Positions 1-6,490 of a stretch of 17,807 bases of DNA are shown one piece after another. The notes under the pieces were generated by a model that searched no databases, had not been told where the DNA came from, and saw nothing but the letters and a program-made list of their open reading frames with translations. A program made the translations under genes and the position numbers. Positions within the stretch are counted from its first letter, which is position 1. Each line of letters begins with the position of its first letter. Source of the DNA: Veillonella parvula (GTDB lineage: Bacteria > Bacillota > Negativicutes > Veillonellales > Veillonellaceae); NCBI GenBank assembly GCA_947096075.1, contig CAMUQE010000023.1, positions 1 through 17,807 of the forward strand, written 5' to 3'.

Positions 1-158
1 GTACGAGATGCACCATAAATTTGAATGGGTTCATTACAAATACGTGATAAACCATATTCCAAACATCCTTGTACCGTTAAGCCTTTATCATTAGGTTGCT
101 TTTGATAACCTGCTAAATCTGTACCATCATAAGCCACTATGATCTGTATGTTTCTCAT
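1..158 (-). CDS. truA: tRNA pseudouridine synthase A, N-terminal part (runs off the window)
   Basis: TruA isomerises uridines 38-40 of the tRNA anticodon arm to pseudouridine. Only the first 52 codons are here. The translation begins MRNIQIIVAYDGTDLAGYQ and later carries TVQGCLE and IYGASRT, matching the N-terminal RNA-binding half of the TruA family (YDGT, GYQ.Q, TVQG.LE, GASRTD). The catalytic aspartate of the RTD motif would be the next residue past the window edge. The ATG overlaps the ecfT stop in an ATGA junction, so the two are probably translationally coupled. A weak GGTGG ribosome binding site lies inside the ecfT end. The ecfA1-ecfA2-ecfT-truA order is common in Firmicutes. Confidence 0.93.
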   Translation of the reverse strand, partial: MRNIQIIVAYDGTDLAGYQKQPNDKGLTVQGCLEYGLSRICNEPIQIYGASR

Positions 159-958
159 AGATCTAACCACCACAATGCGACAAGTACAATAGTTACCAAA
201 ACAACAGCGCCAACACCAATATAATCGACATAAGTAACTTGTAATTCCTTCATACGCGTACGGTTGACACCACCTCTATAGCAACGCGCTTCCATAGCGA
301 TAGCTAATTCATCGGCCCGTCGAAACGCACTGATAAATAATGGTACTAAAAGTGGCACCATGTTTTTCGCTCGTTGAATAATAGAGCCCGTCACAAAGTC
401 TGCACCACGAGCAGATTGTGCCTTCATAATACGATCGGTCTCATCCAGTAAGGTAGGAATGAAACGCAACGCAATGGTCATCATCATGGCCAGTTCATGA
501 GCAGGAACACCAATGCGACGGAATGGATTGAGCAAGTGCTCGATGCCATCAGTCAAGCGGATTGGCGAAGTCGTATAGGTCAACAAGGAGGAGAACAAGA
601 TTAAGAAGATTAATCTTGCCGCCATTTGAAGGCCCATTGCCACCCCATGATCTGTAATATTAATAATTCCCCATTGGAAAATTGGATTACCTGGCGTCGT
701 AAAAATATGAATACCCATGGTAAATACGATGATAATCCAAAGCGGTTTAATGGCAGACCACATAAGGCGCAATGGCAAACGCGATAACAGCATTGCAAAG
801 ATGGTAAAACCACCAACAATACCATATGCTAACGGAGAATTCGCCAAGAATATAGCTACAACAAAGATTGTAGTGGCTATAATCTTTGCACGAGGATCCA
901 TGCGATGTAAAAAAGAATTCCCTGGGAAGTATTGACCAATAGTAATGTTATTTAACAT
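155..958 (-). CDS. ecfT: Energy-coupling factor transporter transmembrane protein EcfT
   Basis: EcfT is the membrane scaffold of group II ECF importers. It joins the two ATPases to exchangeable S-components that bind vitamins or metal ions. The 267-residue protein has the family opening (GQYFPGNSFLHRMDPRAK), several hydrophobic segments (about residues 24-60, 70-85, 105-130 and a C-terminal one at about 244-264) and two Ala-Arg-Gly type coupling motifs: ARG at about 183-185 and ARCYRGG at about 224-230, which contact the ATPases. The ATG has a good GGGAGG ribosome binding site that lies within the end of ecfA2; the genes overlap by 11 bases. No S-component gene lies beside it, so the substrate cannot be read from this window. 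Confidence 0.96.
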   Translation of the reverse strand: MLNNITIGQYFPGNSFLHRMDPRAKIIATTIFVVAIFLANSPLAYGIVGGFTIFAMLLSRLPLRLMWSAIKPLWIIIVFTMGIHIFTTPGNPIFQWGIINITDHGVAMGLQMAARLIFLILFSSLLTYTTSPIRLTDGIEHLLNPFRRIGVPAHELAMMMTIALRFIPTLLDETDRIMKAQSARGADFVTGSIIQRAKNMVPLLVPLFISAFRRADELAIAMEARCYRGGVNRTRMKELQVTYVDYIGVGAVVLVTIVLVALWWLDL

Positions 959-1808
959 GGCTACCTCCCTCTAGAATTGCTTGTACCGCATCATCCACGG
1001 ATAGTACACGATTAGATACATCTAGGCCTTGTTCGCGCAAATATTCCATGGTAACGGACACGGGAGGTACATCTACACTAACAGCTTGTAACTCATCGCG
1101 ATGATTATTAAAGATATCCATCGGCTCACCATCGAGAACGACACGCCCTTTATCGAGTACTACAAGACGAGAAGCCATGCGAGAGATATCTTCCATGTTA
1201 TGAGATACGAGAATTACCGTTATCCCCTTTTCCTTATGAAGGCGAATGATTTCTTCAAAGATTTCTTCCCGACCAAATGGATCAAGTCCGGCAGACGGTT
1301 CATCAAGCACGAGGAAGTCTGGGTTCATAGCCACTACACCAGCAATAGCAACGCGGCGCATTTGACCACCAGATAAATGAAATGGAGATCGTTCGGCATA
1401 CATGTCGTAGTCAAGTCCTACAAACTTCATCGCATCTCGTACACGTTCATCTACATCATCAGCACTAAGCCCTAAATTTTTAGGACCAAAGGCGATATCC
1501 TGAGCAATGGTTTCTTCAAACAATTGATGCTCTGGGTATTGGAATACCATACCAACTTTATGGCGCATTTTTTTAGCTTCCTCTGTGGAGGCGCTAATAT
1601 CTACACCATTGACCGTAACAGTACCAGTTGTAGGATGTAATAGACCATTTAGATGCTGTACAAAGGTAGATTTACCGGAACCAGTATGACCGATAACACC
1701 TAAAAACTCCCCATTTTCAATGGTAAGAGATACACCACGAAGTGCAGTCTTTTCAAAAGGAGTACCCATGCCGTAAGTATATGTAATATTATCTAATACG
1801 ATCGCCAT
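948..1808 (-). CDS. ecfA2: Energy-coupling factor transporter ATP-binding protein EcfA2
   Basis: One of the two ATPase subunits of the ECF module; with EcfA1 it hydrolyses ATP to drive toppling of the S-component through EcfT. The 286-residue protein has a complete ABC core: Walker A GHTGSGKST (40-48), Q-loop region VFQYPEHQLFEE (about 88-99), signature LSGGQMRR (about 145-152), Walker B FLVLDEPSAGLD (about 165-176) and switch His in VSHNMED (H203). The YPEHQLFEE and GHTGSGKS motifs are typical of EcfA2 rather than EcfA1. Its ATG overlaps the ecfA1 stop by one base (TAATG), indicating coupled translation and equal supply of the two ATPases. Confidence 0.96.
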   Translation of the reverse strand: MAIVLDNITYTYGMGTPFEKTALRGVSLTIENGEFLGVIGHTGSGKSTFVQHLNGLLHPTTGTVTVNGVDISASTEEAKKMRHKVGMVFQYPEHQLFEETIAQDIAFGPKNLGLSADDVDERVRDAMKFVGLDYDMYAERSPFHLSGGQMRRVAIAGVVAMNPDFLVLDEPSAGLDPFGREEIFEEIIRLHKEKGITVILVSHNMEDISRMASRLVVLDKGRVVLDGEPMDIFNNHRDELQAVSVDVPPVSVTMEYLREQGLDVSNRVLSVDDAVQAILEGGSHVK

Positions 1809-2827
1809 TAGTGGGTTCCCTCCCCTCTTGAAGCACCTGTTGAGTTTATATCGAATACATTTTGTATATCCGATTTATCTGTAATACTGTTAGTTTTTAC
1901 AGCCGTAGTAGCATTAACAGTATTAGTAGCATTCGTTGCATTACTGGCTTTCATTGTACCACTTGCTAATTGTTTACCTAACTTTGAGCCTTTAAGCCCT
2001 TTTGCTAACTCTTCATTATTAATGATGCTCTTACCAACTTCATACCCTTTAGCATTCAGTTTAAAAGCAATTTCTGATGCCACCGGTACATCGAGGCCCA
2101 GACCTTTTAAGGTATCTACATGGCTAAAGATTTCACGTGGCGTACCATCATGTAATTTCACACCATTTTTCATAACCACAACGCGGTCTGCCGTAACAGC
2201 TTCCTCCATGAAGTGTGTAATATATACAATGGTAATACCTTCTTCTTTATTGAGCTTATGAACTGTTTCAAGAACCTCACGACGACCTTTGGGGTCGAGC
2301 ATAGCTGTTGGTTCATCAAGAACAATGCAATCAGGCTTCATCGCTAATACACCTGCGATAGCAATACGTTGTTTTTGTCCACCCGATAATAAATGGGGCC
2401 CATGTTCTCTATATTCAGTCATATTAACAGCGGCTAACGCTGCATCGACACGTTGTCTAATTTCTGCACTAGGAATACCTAAGTTTTCTGGACCAAAGGC
2501 AACGTCCTCTTCTACGACGGCCGCTACAATTTGGTTATCAGGATTTTGAAATACCATCCCCACATGTTGGCGAATCTCCCAAATATGCGCTTCATCTCGC
2601 GTATCAAAACCACACACGTTGATATATCCTTCGCTAGGTTGTAATAGCACATTAAAATGCTTGGCAAGCGTACTTTTACCACTGCCATTAGTACCAATGA
2701 TACAAACAAATTCGCCGTGCTTAATGGATAGACTCACATCGTCTAAGGCACGTACATCATTGCCGTTTTCATCAGTATAAATATGACTCATATGATTGAC
2801 CTCAATCATAATGTCTTGTTCATTCAT
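1808..2827 (-). CDS. ecfA1: Energy-coupling factor transporter ATP-binding protein EcfA1 with extended C-terminal tail
   Basis: First ATPase of the ECF module. From the chosen ATG the protein has 339 residues, with Walker A GTNGSGKST (45-53), Q-loop VFQNPDNQ (about 92-99), signature LSGGQKQR (147-154), Walker B CIVLDEPTAMLD (about 167-178) and switch His in YITHFMEEA (H205). FQNPDNQ is typical of EcfA1. The conserved family part ends near residue 285; the last 50 or so residues are rich in Asn, Thr and Ala and look disordered. Start choice: an in-frame ATG lies four codons upstream at 2839, but the GAGG at 2834-2837 sits 6 bases before the ATG at 2827, which makes the latter the better start. 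It is the first gene after the rplQ terminator. Confidence 0.93.
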   Translation of the reverse strand: MNEQDIMIEVNHMSHIYTDENGNDVRALDDVSLSIKHGEFVCIIGTNGSGKSTLAKHFNVLLQPSEGYINVCGFDTRDEAHIWEIRQHVGMVFQNPDNQIVAAVVEEDVAFGPENLGIPSAEIRQRVDAALAAVNMTEYREHGPHLLSGGQKQRIAIAGVLAMKPDCIVLDEPTAMLDPKGRREVLETVHKLNKEEGITIVYITHFMEEAVTADRVVVMKNGVKLHDGTPREIFSHVDTLKGLGLDVPVASEIAFKLNAKGYEVGKSIINNEELAKGLKGSKLGKQLASGTMKASNATNATNTVNATTAVKTNSITDKSDIQNVFDINSTGASRGEGTH

Positions 2828-2830
2828 GGA

Positions 2831-3064
2831 TAACCTCATATCTTTCTAGTCAATTTCGTTTCTATGAAAGTAGAACCCATTTGCATCATCTATCATACTC
2901 ATGCTGTGCATGATTCCCTTATTTCAATTTATCCTATTAATAGAACTGGAATTTAATAATGTCTTAGATATTATACAAAAAGTTGACAATACATATTCAT
3001 TATTTACGATAACTGCTAACATATTACGATATTATACTAGTCGATTGTACCATAAAATTGACAA
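2831..3064 (-). promoter_or_regulatory. AT-rich spacer with candidate promoter(s) for ecfA1-ecfA2-ecfT-truA
   Basis: This non-coding stretch between the rplQ terminator and ecfA1 must hold the transcription start of the ecf operon if the terminator is efficient. On the minus strand there are two perfect TATAAT boxes, at 3031-3036 and 2970-2975, both continuing as TATAATATC. Neither has a convincing -35 at 16-18 bases (best matches AATTTT and GAATAT). The 9-mer TATTGTCAA (minus strand) occurs twice, at 3058-3066 and 2983-2991. I see no riboswitch-like conserved structure, although ECF operons sometimes carry one. The promoter assignment is inference from position and -10 matches only. Confidence 0.35.
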
Positions 3065-3101
3065 TAAAAAAACGGTGCTGCAACGTAAGTTACAACACCG
3101 T
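3065..3101 (-). terminator. Rho-independent terminator after rplQ (end of ribosomal superoperon)
   Basis: Reading the minus strand, a 13-base-pair stem (3089-3101 pairing with 3072-3084, two G-U wobbles) closes a 4-base loop (3085-3088) and is followed directly by a run of six T, with one more inside the stem end. It starts 10 bases past the rplQ stop. The stem is ACGGTG-rich at its base and the structure is a textbook intrinsic terminator for the superoperon transcript. Confidence 0.93.
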
Positions 3102-3111
3102 ATGAGTTTGA

Positions 3112-3447
3112 TTAAACTAACTCGATAATAGCCAAAGGTGCAGCGTCACCTTTGCGGAGACCAGTTTTGATTACACGAGTGTAACCACCTTGGCGGTCTG
3201 CATATTTTGGAGCAATTGTATCAAACAATTTTTTTACTACACTTTCATCCATGAGGTATGCAAGAACTTGGCGACGTGCATGAAGATCACCACGTTTAGC
3301 CAAAGTTACCATTTGATCAGCTAAAGAACGAAGTTCTTTCGCTTTAGCTTCAGTCGTTTCAATACGCTCATATTGGAAGAAAGATGTTAACATGCTACGG
3401 AACAACGCTTTACGAGCGGAGCTGTCGCGGCCTAATTTTCTGTACAT
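3112..3447 (-). CDS. rplQ: 50S ribosomal protein L17
   Basis: L17 binds 23S rRNA near the polypeptide exit tunnel of the large subunit. The 111-residue product opens MYRKLGRDSSARKALFRSM, with the conserved KLGR...R.AL.R.L motif of bacterial L17, then a basic helix (RIETTEAKAKELRSLADQM) and the ending TRVIKTGLRKGDAAPLAIIEL. It is a little shorter than the usual 115-130 residues but complete at both ends. It follows rpoA by 12 bases, the invariant end of the alpha operon, and a strong terminator comes right after. Confidence 0.98.
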   Translation of the reverse strand: MYRKLGRDSSARKALFRSMLTSFFQYERIETTEAKAKELRSLADQMVTLAKRGDLHARRQVLAYLMDESVVKKLFDTIAPKYADRQGGYTRVIKTGLRKGDAAPLAIIELV

Positions 3448-3459
3448 TCGTCTTCCTCC

Positions 3460-4464
3460 TTATTCGCCTTTTTGTTTAAGTTGAAAACCACCTGGGTGAT
3501 TATTGAGTTTTTCCTCAATTTCATCGATAGATTTTTTACCTAAGTTGCGAACTTTTCCTAAGTCATCAATGGTTTTGTCTAGCAAGTCTGCAATTGTATT
3601 AATGCCAGCACGTTTCAAGCAGTTATACGCACGAACAGAGAGTTCCAACTCGTCGATGGAAATCTTTGCTGGGCCGTCATCTACAGCTGGTTCTTCATTA
3701 TCAGAACCTACTGGATCTATAACGATACCGCCTTCACCAGTGTTTACATCTACAACATCTGCAGAATGCGCTAATTTAGTGAAGTTCCCTAAATAACCAA
3801 TCATAATGGCAGCAGATTTTGCCACTGCATCAGCAGCAGTAATGGAGCCATCAGTCCAAACTTCTAATGTAAGCTTGTCGAAGTCCATTTCATTGCCTAC
3901 ACGAACATCACTCACTTCGTATTTAGCACGAAGAATTGGAGAGAAGATGGAATCGATTGGAATACAACCAATAACATCAGTATCTTTTTTATTCTTCGTT
4001 GAAGGAACATAGCCTTTACCTCGTTCGATTACTACGTCCATTACGAGATGAGCTGTCTCATCCATTGTCGCAATCACGAGTTCAGGATTCAATACTTCTA
4101 CCTCTGGCGGGAATTGTTCAGCTAAATCAGTAGCTGTCAATATTCCATCCTTTTGGAAGTCGAAATGAACTTCCAAAGGTAATTGTGCTTCTTCTTCAAC
4201 TTTGATGCACAATTGCTTTAAGTTAAGGATGATATCCGTAACGTCTTCGCGAATACCAGGAATAGTAGAGAATTCATGAAGAACTCCATCAATTTTGATA
4301 GAGGTGATAGCTGCCCCATCCAAGGATGAAAGCAAAATTCTGCGTAAGCTATTACCGAGAGTGATCCCATAACCACGATCTAATGGTTCACATACGAACT
4401 TACCATAACGACCGCCATCGGCGATGTCCACTTTCTCGATTTTAAGTTTCTTTTCTTCGCTCAT
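3460..4464 (-). CDS. rpoA: DNA-directed RNA polymerase subunit alpha
   Basis: Alpha dimerises to nucleate RNA polymerase assembly and touches promoter UP elements and activators. The 334-residue protein has the N-terminal assembly domain (about 1-230, including the GNSLRRILLSSLDGAAIT motif), an acidic linker (about 233-267) and the C-terminal DNA-binding domain with SVRAYNCL (R278 and N281 match the UP-element contacts of E. coli R265 and N268) and NLGKKSIDEI. Start choice: the reading frame is open upstream with ATGs at 4488 and 4473, but AGGAGG at 4474-4479 stands 9 bases before ATG 4464, giving MSEEKKLKIEKV. The gene is separated from rpsK by 70 bases instead of by rpsD. Confidence 0.97.
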   Translation of the reverse strand: MSEEKKLKIEKVDIADGGRYGKFVCEPLDRGYGITLGNSLRRILLSSLDGAAITSIKIDGVLHEFSTIPGIREDVTDIILNLKQLCIKVEEEAQLPLEVHFDFQKDGILTATDLAEQFPPEVEVLNPELVIATMDETAHLVMDVVIERGKGYVPSTKNKKDTDVIGCIPIDSIFSPILRAKYEVSDVRVGNEMDFDKLTLEVWTDGSITAADAVAKSAAIMIGYLGNFTKLAHSADVVDVNTGEGGIVIDPVGSDNEEPAVDDGPAKISIDELELSVRAYNCLKRAGINTIADLLDKTIDDLGKVRNLGKKSIDEIEEKLNNHPGGFQLKQKGE

Positions 4465-4473
4465 CAGGAACAT

Positions 4474-4479
4474 CCTCCT
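4474..4479 (-). promoter_or_regulatory. Ribosome binding site that sets the rpoA start
   Basis: AGGAGG on the minus strand, 9 bases before the ATG at 4464. An in-frame ATG directly touching this motif (4471-4473) and one further upstream (4486-4488) would have no usable ribosome binding site, so the longer versions of RpoA are unlikely. Confidence 0.85.
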
Positions 4480-4501
4480 ATATAACACACGTTCATAGTT
4501 A

Positions 4502-4530
4502 ATTATAGCACCGTATCATATCGGTCACTA
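4502..4530 (-). promoter_or_regulatory. Candidate internal promoter ahead of rpoA (extended -10)
   Basis: In the 70-base rpsK-rpoA gap the minus strand carries TGCTATAAT: a perfect TATAAT (4502-4507) with the TGN extended -10 element (4508-4510). A poor -35 (TAGTGA, 4525-4530) stands 17 bases upstream; extended -10 promoters often tolerate this. A transcript would start near 4495 and give a leader of roughly 30 bases with the AGGAGG site. It would let rpoA-rplQ be expressed apart from the long superoperon. The motif is seen; promoter activity is inference. Confidence 0.45.
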
Positions 4531-4534
4531 TAAA

Positions 4535-4924
4535 TTATACACGACGGCGTTTTGGAGGGCGACAACCATTGTGAGGAATTGGAGTTACGTCTTTAATGGA
4601 AGTAACTTCAAGACCTGCAGCTTGTAAAGCACGGATTGCAGCTTCACGGCCGGATCCAGGACCTTTTACGAATACTTCAACAGTGCGAAGACCATGTTCC
4701 ATTGCAGCTTTAGCAGCTTGTTCAGCAGCCATTTGAGCAGCAAATGGAGTGGATTTACGAGAACCACGGAAGCCCAAGCCACCAGCGGAAGCCCAAGACA
4801 ACGCATTACCGTTTGTATCTGTCAAAGTTACGATAGTGTTATTGAATGTAGAACGAATATGAGCCGCACCGGATTCAATATGTTTCTTTTCTTTTCTTTT
4901 AGTTCTAACAACTTTTTTAGCCAC
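4535..4924 (-). CDS. rpsK: 30S ribosomal protein S11
   Basis: S11 lies on the platform of the small subunit and helps shape the mRNA exit and the Shine-Dalgarno helix site. The 129-residue product is full length: basic N-terminus (MAKKVVRTKRKEKK), the core with FNNTIVTLTDTNGNALSWAS and GGLGFRGSRKSTPFAAQ, and the family's C-terminal signature TPIPHNGCRPPKRRRV. It follows rpsM by 19 bases. In many bacteria rpsD comes next; here rpoA does, after a 70-base gap. Confidence 0.98.
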   Translation of the reverse strand: MAKKVVRTKRKEKKHIESGAAHIRSTFNNTIVTLTDTNGNALSWASAGGLGFRGSRKSTPFAAQMAAEQAAKAAMEHGLRTVEVFVKGPGSGREAAIRALQAAGLEVTSIKDVTPIPHNGCRPPKRRRV

Positions 4925-4943
4925 GCTTTATCCCTCCTTTATC

Positions 4944-5312
4944 TTATTTCTTTTTACCAGCAATTGCTTTTCTAGGACCTTTGCGAGTACGTGCATTCGT
5001 TTTAGTACGTTGACCACGAAGTGGTAAACCCATACGATGACGTTTGCCTCGATAGGAGTTGATTTCAATTAAGCGTTTAATGTTAAGAGCTTCTTCACGA
5101 CGAAGGTCACCTTCTACTTTGTAATCAGCATCTAACAATTCACGGATTTTCGCTACTTCATCTTCAGAAAGATCGCGAACGCGTGTGTCAGGATTGATGC
5201 CAGTTTTAGCAATAATTTCAGATGCTAAAGTTGGACCAATACCATAAATATAAGTTAAACCAATTTCCACTCGTTTATCACGAGGTAAATCTACACCGGC
5301 GATACGTGCCAT
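4944..5312 (-). CDS. rpsM: 30S ribosomal protein S13
   Basis: S13 sits on the head of the 30S subunit, contacts the P-site tRNA and forms bridges to the 50S subunit. The 122-residue protein begins MARIAGVDLPRDKRVEIGLTY at the normal start and has the helix-two-turn-helix core (TYIYGIG, IKRLIEINSYRG, RHRMGLPLRGQRT). Its basic tail NARTRKGPRKAIAGKKK reaches the P site. A GGAGG ribosome binding site precedes the ATG. It opens the alpha block, 23 bases after rpmJ, with no terminator or evident promoter between. Confidence 0.98.
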   Translation of the reverse strand: MARIAGVDLPRDKRVEIGLTYIYGIGPTLASEIIAKTGINPDTRVRDLSEDEVAKIRELLDADYKVEGDLRREEALNIKRLIEINSYRGKRHRMGLPLRGQRTKTNARTRKGPRKAIAGKKK

Positions 5313-5335
5313 CTAATCATCCACCTCCTATCAGA

Positions 5336-5449
5336 TTATCCTTGTTTTTGTTTATGTTTTGGATTTTCGCAAATAACCATTACACGGCCTTTGCGTTTAA
5401 TGATTTTACATTTTTCGCATATCTTTTTAACTGATGGTTGAACCTTCAT
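5336..5449 (-). CDS. rpmJ: 50S ribosomal protein L36 (zinc-binding type)
   Basis: The smallest large-subunit protein, 37 residues: MKVQPSVKKICEKCKIIKRK, then GRVMVICENPKHKQKQG. It has the zinc ribbon ligands Cys11, Cys14, Cys27 and His32, so it is the zinc-dependent (C+) form. The length and the sequence match bacterial L36 exactly. A GGAGGTACT ribosome binding site precedes the ATG. It sits between infA and rpsM, its normal place in Firmicutes. It contrasts with the zinc-free S14 of the same operon. Confidence 0.97.
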   Translation of the reverse strand: MKVQPSVKKICEKCKIIKRKGRVMVICENPKHKQKQG

Positions 5450-5475
5450 TAGTACCTCCTTTGTGGACCCTATGC

Positions 5476-5694
5476 TTATTTAAAGCGATAGGTGATGCGA
5501 CCACGATTTAAGTCATACGGTGTCAGTTCCATAGTAACTTTATCACCAGGAAGAATACGGATAAAATTCATACGCATTTTACCTGACACATGAGCCAATA
5601 CGATATGACCATTTTCCAATTCAACTTGGAACATGGCATTCGGTAATGCCTCAACGACCGTACCTTCCACCTCAATAACGTCTTCTTTTGACAT
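5476..5694 (-). CDS. infA: Translation initiation factor IF-1
   Basis: IF-1 binds the A site of the 30S subunit during initiation. The 72-residue protein is a single OB fold of standard length: MSKEDVIEVEGTVVEALPNA, then FQVELENGHIVLAHVSGKMR, and the ending PGDKVTMELTPYDLNRGRITYRFK, all close to the family consensus. The ATG has a GGAGGAAAAGAT ribosome binding site. It lies 22 bases after map and 26 before rpmJ, the usual adk-map-infA-rpmJ order. Confidence 0.98.
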   Translation of the reverse strand: MSKEDVIEVEGTVVEALPNAMFQVELENGHIVLAHVSGKMRMNFIRILPGDKVTMELTPYDLNRGRITYRFK

Positions 5695-5716
5695 ATCTTT
5701 TCCTCCGGTTACCTGT

Positions 5717-6487
5717 TTATTTAATTAACCGCGGTTCTTCCCGCATAGTTAATATTTCAGGGCCGTTTTCTGTAACAACCACTGTATGTTCGAAATGAGC
5801 AGCAGGTTTACCATCTACTGTAACTGCTGTCCAGTCATCCCCTAATACACGAACACGATGTGTCCCTAGAGTTATCATCGGTTCAATACACAATACCATA
5901 CCTGGTTTCATAAGAGGTCCTTGATCAGGACTACCATAGTTTGGTATTTGCGGATCTTCATGCATTTCGCGGCCTAAACCATGACCTACGAAGTCGCGTA
6001 CGACACCGTAACCATGTTTCTCACAATACGTTTGAACAGCGTGACCGATAGCACCAATACGGTTACCGACTTTCACTTGTTCAATTCCCTTGAACAGACT
6101 TTCCTCTGTAACTTTTAACAATTTCATCACATCGGGTTTGACGTGACCAATAGGAATCGTCACAGCCGAATCGCCGTGATATCCATCAATAGATGATACG
6201 AGATCAATACTGAGGACATCGCCGTTTTTAAGCTTACGCTTAGCGCTCGGAATACCATGAACGACTTCTTCGTTAATAGAAGCACAGATTGTAGCGGGGA
6301 ATCCATAGTACCCTTTACAACTTGGTATACCACCGTGGCTGCGAATATATTCTTCGGCAATTGTATCTAACTCAAGCGTCGTGATGCCAGGTTTAGCCTT
6401 TTCTACTAACAAGGACAACGTGTCTGCTGTAAGCTTACTTGCCTTGCGGATACATTCAATCTCATGGGGCGATTTTAAAATAATCAT
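5717..6487 (-). CDS. map: Methionine aminopeptidase, type I
   Basis: Removes the initiator methionine from nascent proteins whose second residue is small. The 256-residue protein aligns with E. coli MetAP: metal ligands D95, D106, H169, E202 and E233, plus catalytic-site H77 and H176, all present in their motifs (LSIDLVSSIDGYHGDSAV, DFVGHGLGREMHEDPQIPN, CIEPMIT, HFEHTVVVTE). There is no N-terminal zinc-finger extension, so it is type Ia. The ATG is 3 bases after the adk stop, consistent with coupling, with a GAG-type site inside the adk end. Confidence 0.97.
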   Translation of the reverse strand: MIILKSPHEIECIRKASKLTADTLSLLVEKAKPGITTLELDTIAEEYIRSHGGIPSCKGYYGFPATICASINEEVVHGIPSAKRKLKNGDVLSIDLVSSIDGYHGDSAVTIPIGHVKPDVMKLLKVTEESLFKGIEQVKVGNRIGAIGHAVQTYCEKHGYGVVRDFVGHGLGREMHEDPQIPNYGSPDQGPLMKPGMVLCIEPMITLGTHRVRVLGDDWTAVTVDGKPAAHFEHTVVVTENGPEILTMREEPRLIK

Positions 6488-6490
6488 AGA

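Noticed and set aside
2983..3010. Plus-strand TTGACA (2983-2988) with TACGAT 16 bases later as an antisense promoter
   Set aside because: The stretch is very AT-rich, so such matches are expected by chance; no plus-strand gene lies downstream. Mentioned only as a side point in the ecfA1 spacer finding.
2831..3064. Riboswitch (such as THF, cobalamin or other vitamin type) ahead of the ECF genes
   Set aside because: No recognisable conserved aptamer core or alternative terminator was seen in the spacer; it is mostly AT-rich.
2901..3128. Open frame of 75 codons on the plus strand across the ecfA1-rplQ spacer
   Set aside because: It crosses the rplQ terminator hairpin and the rplQ 3' end, has no good ribosome binding site, and the translation has no recognisable domain.
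4509..4524. Possible hairpin ACCG...CGGT in the rpsK-rpoA gap as a terminator or S4 site
   Set aside because: Only four base pairs with an 8-base loop and no T run; too weak to be a terminator and unlike the E. coli S4 pseudoknot.
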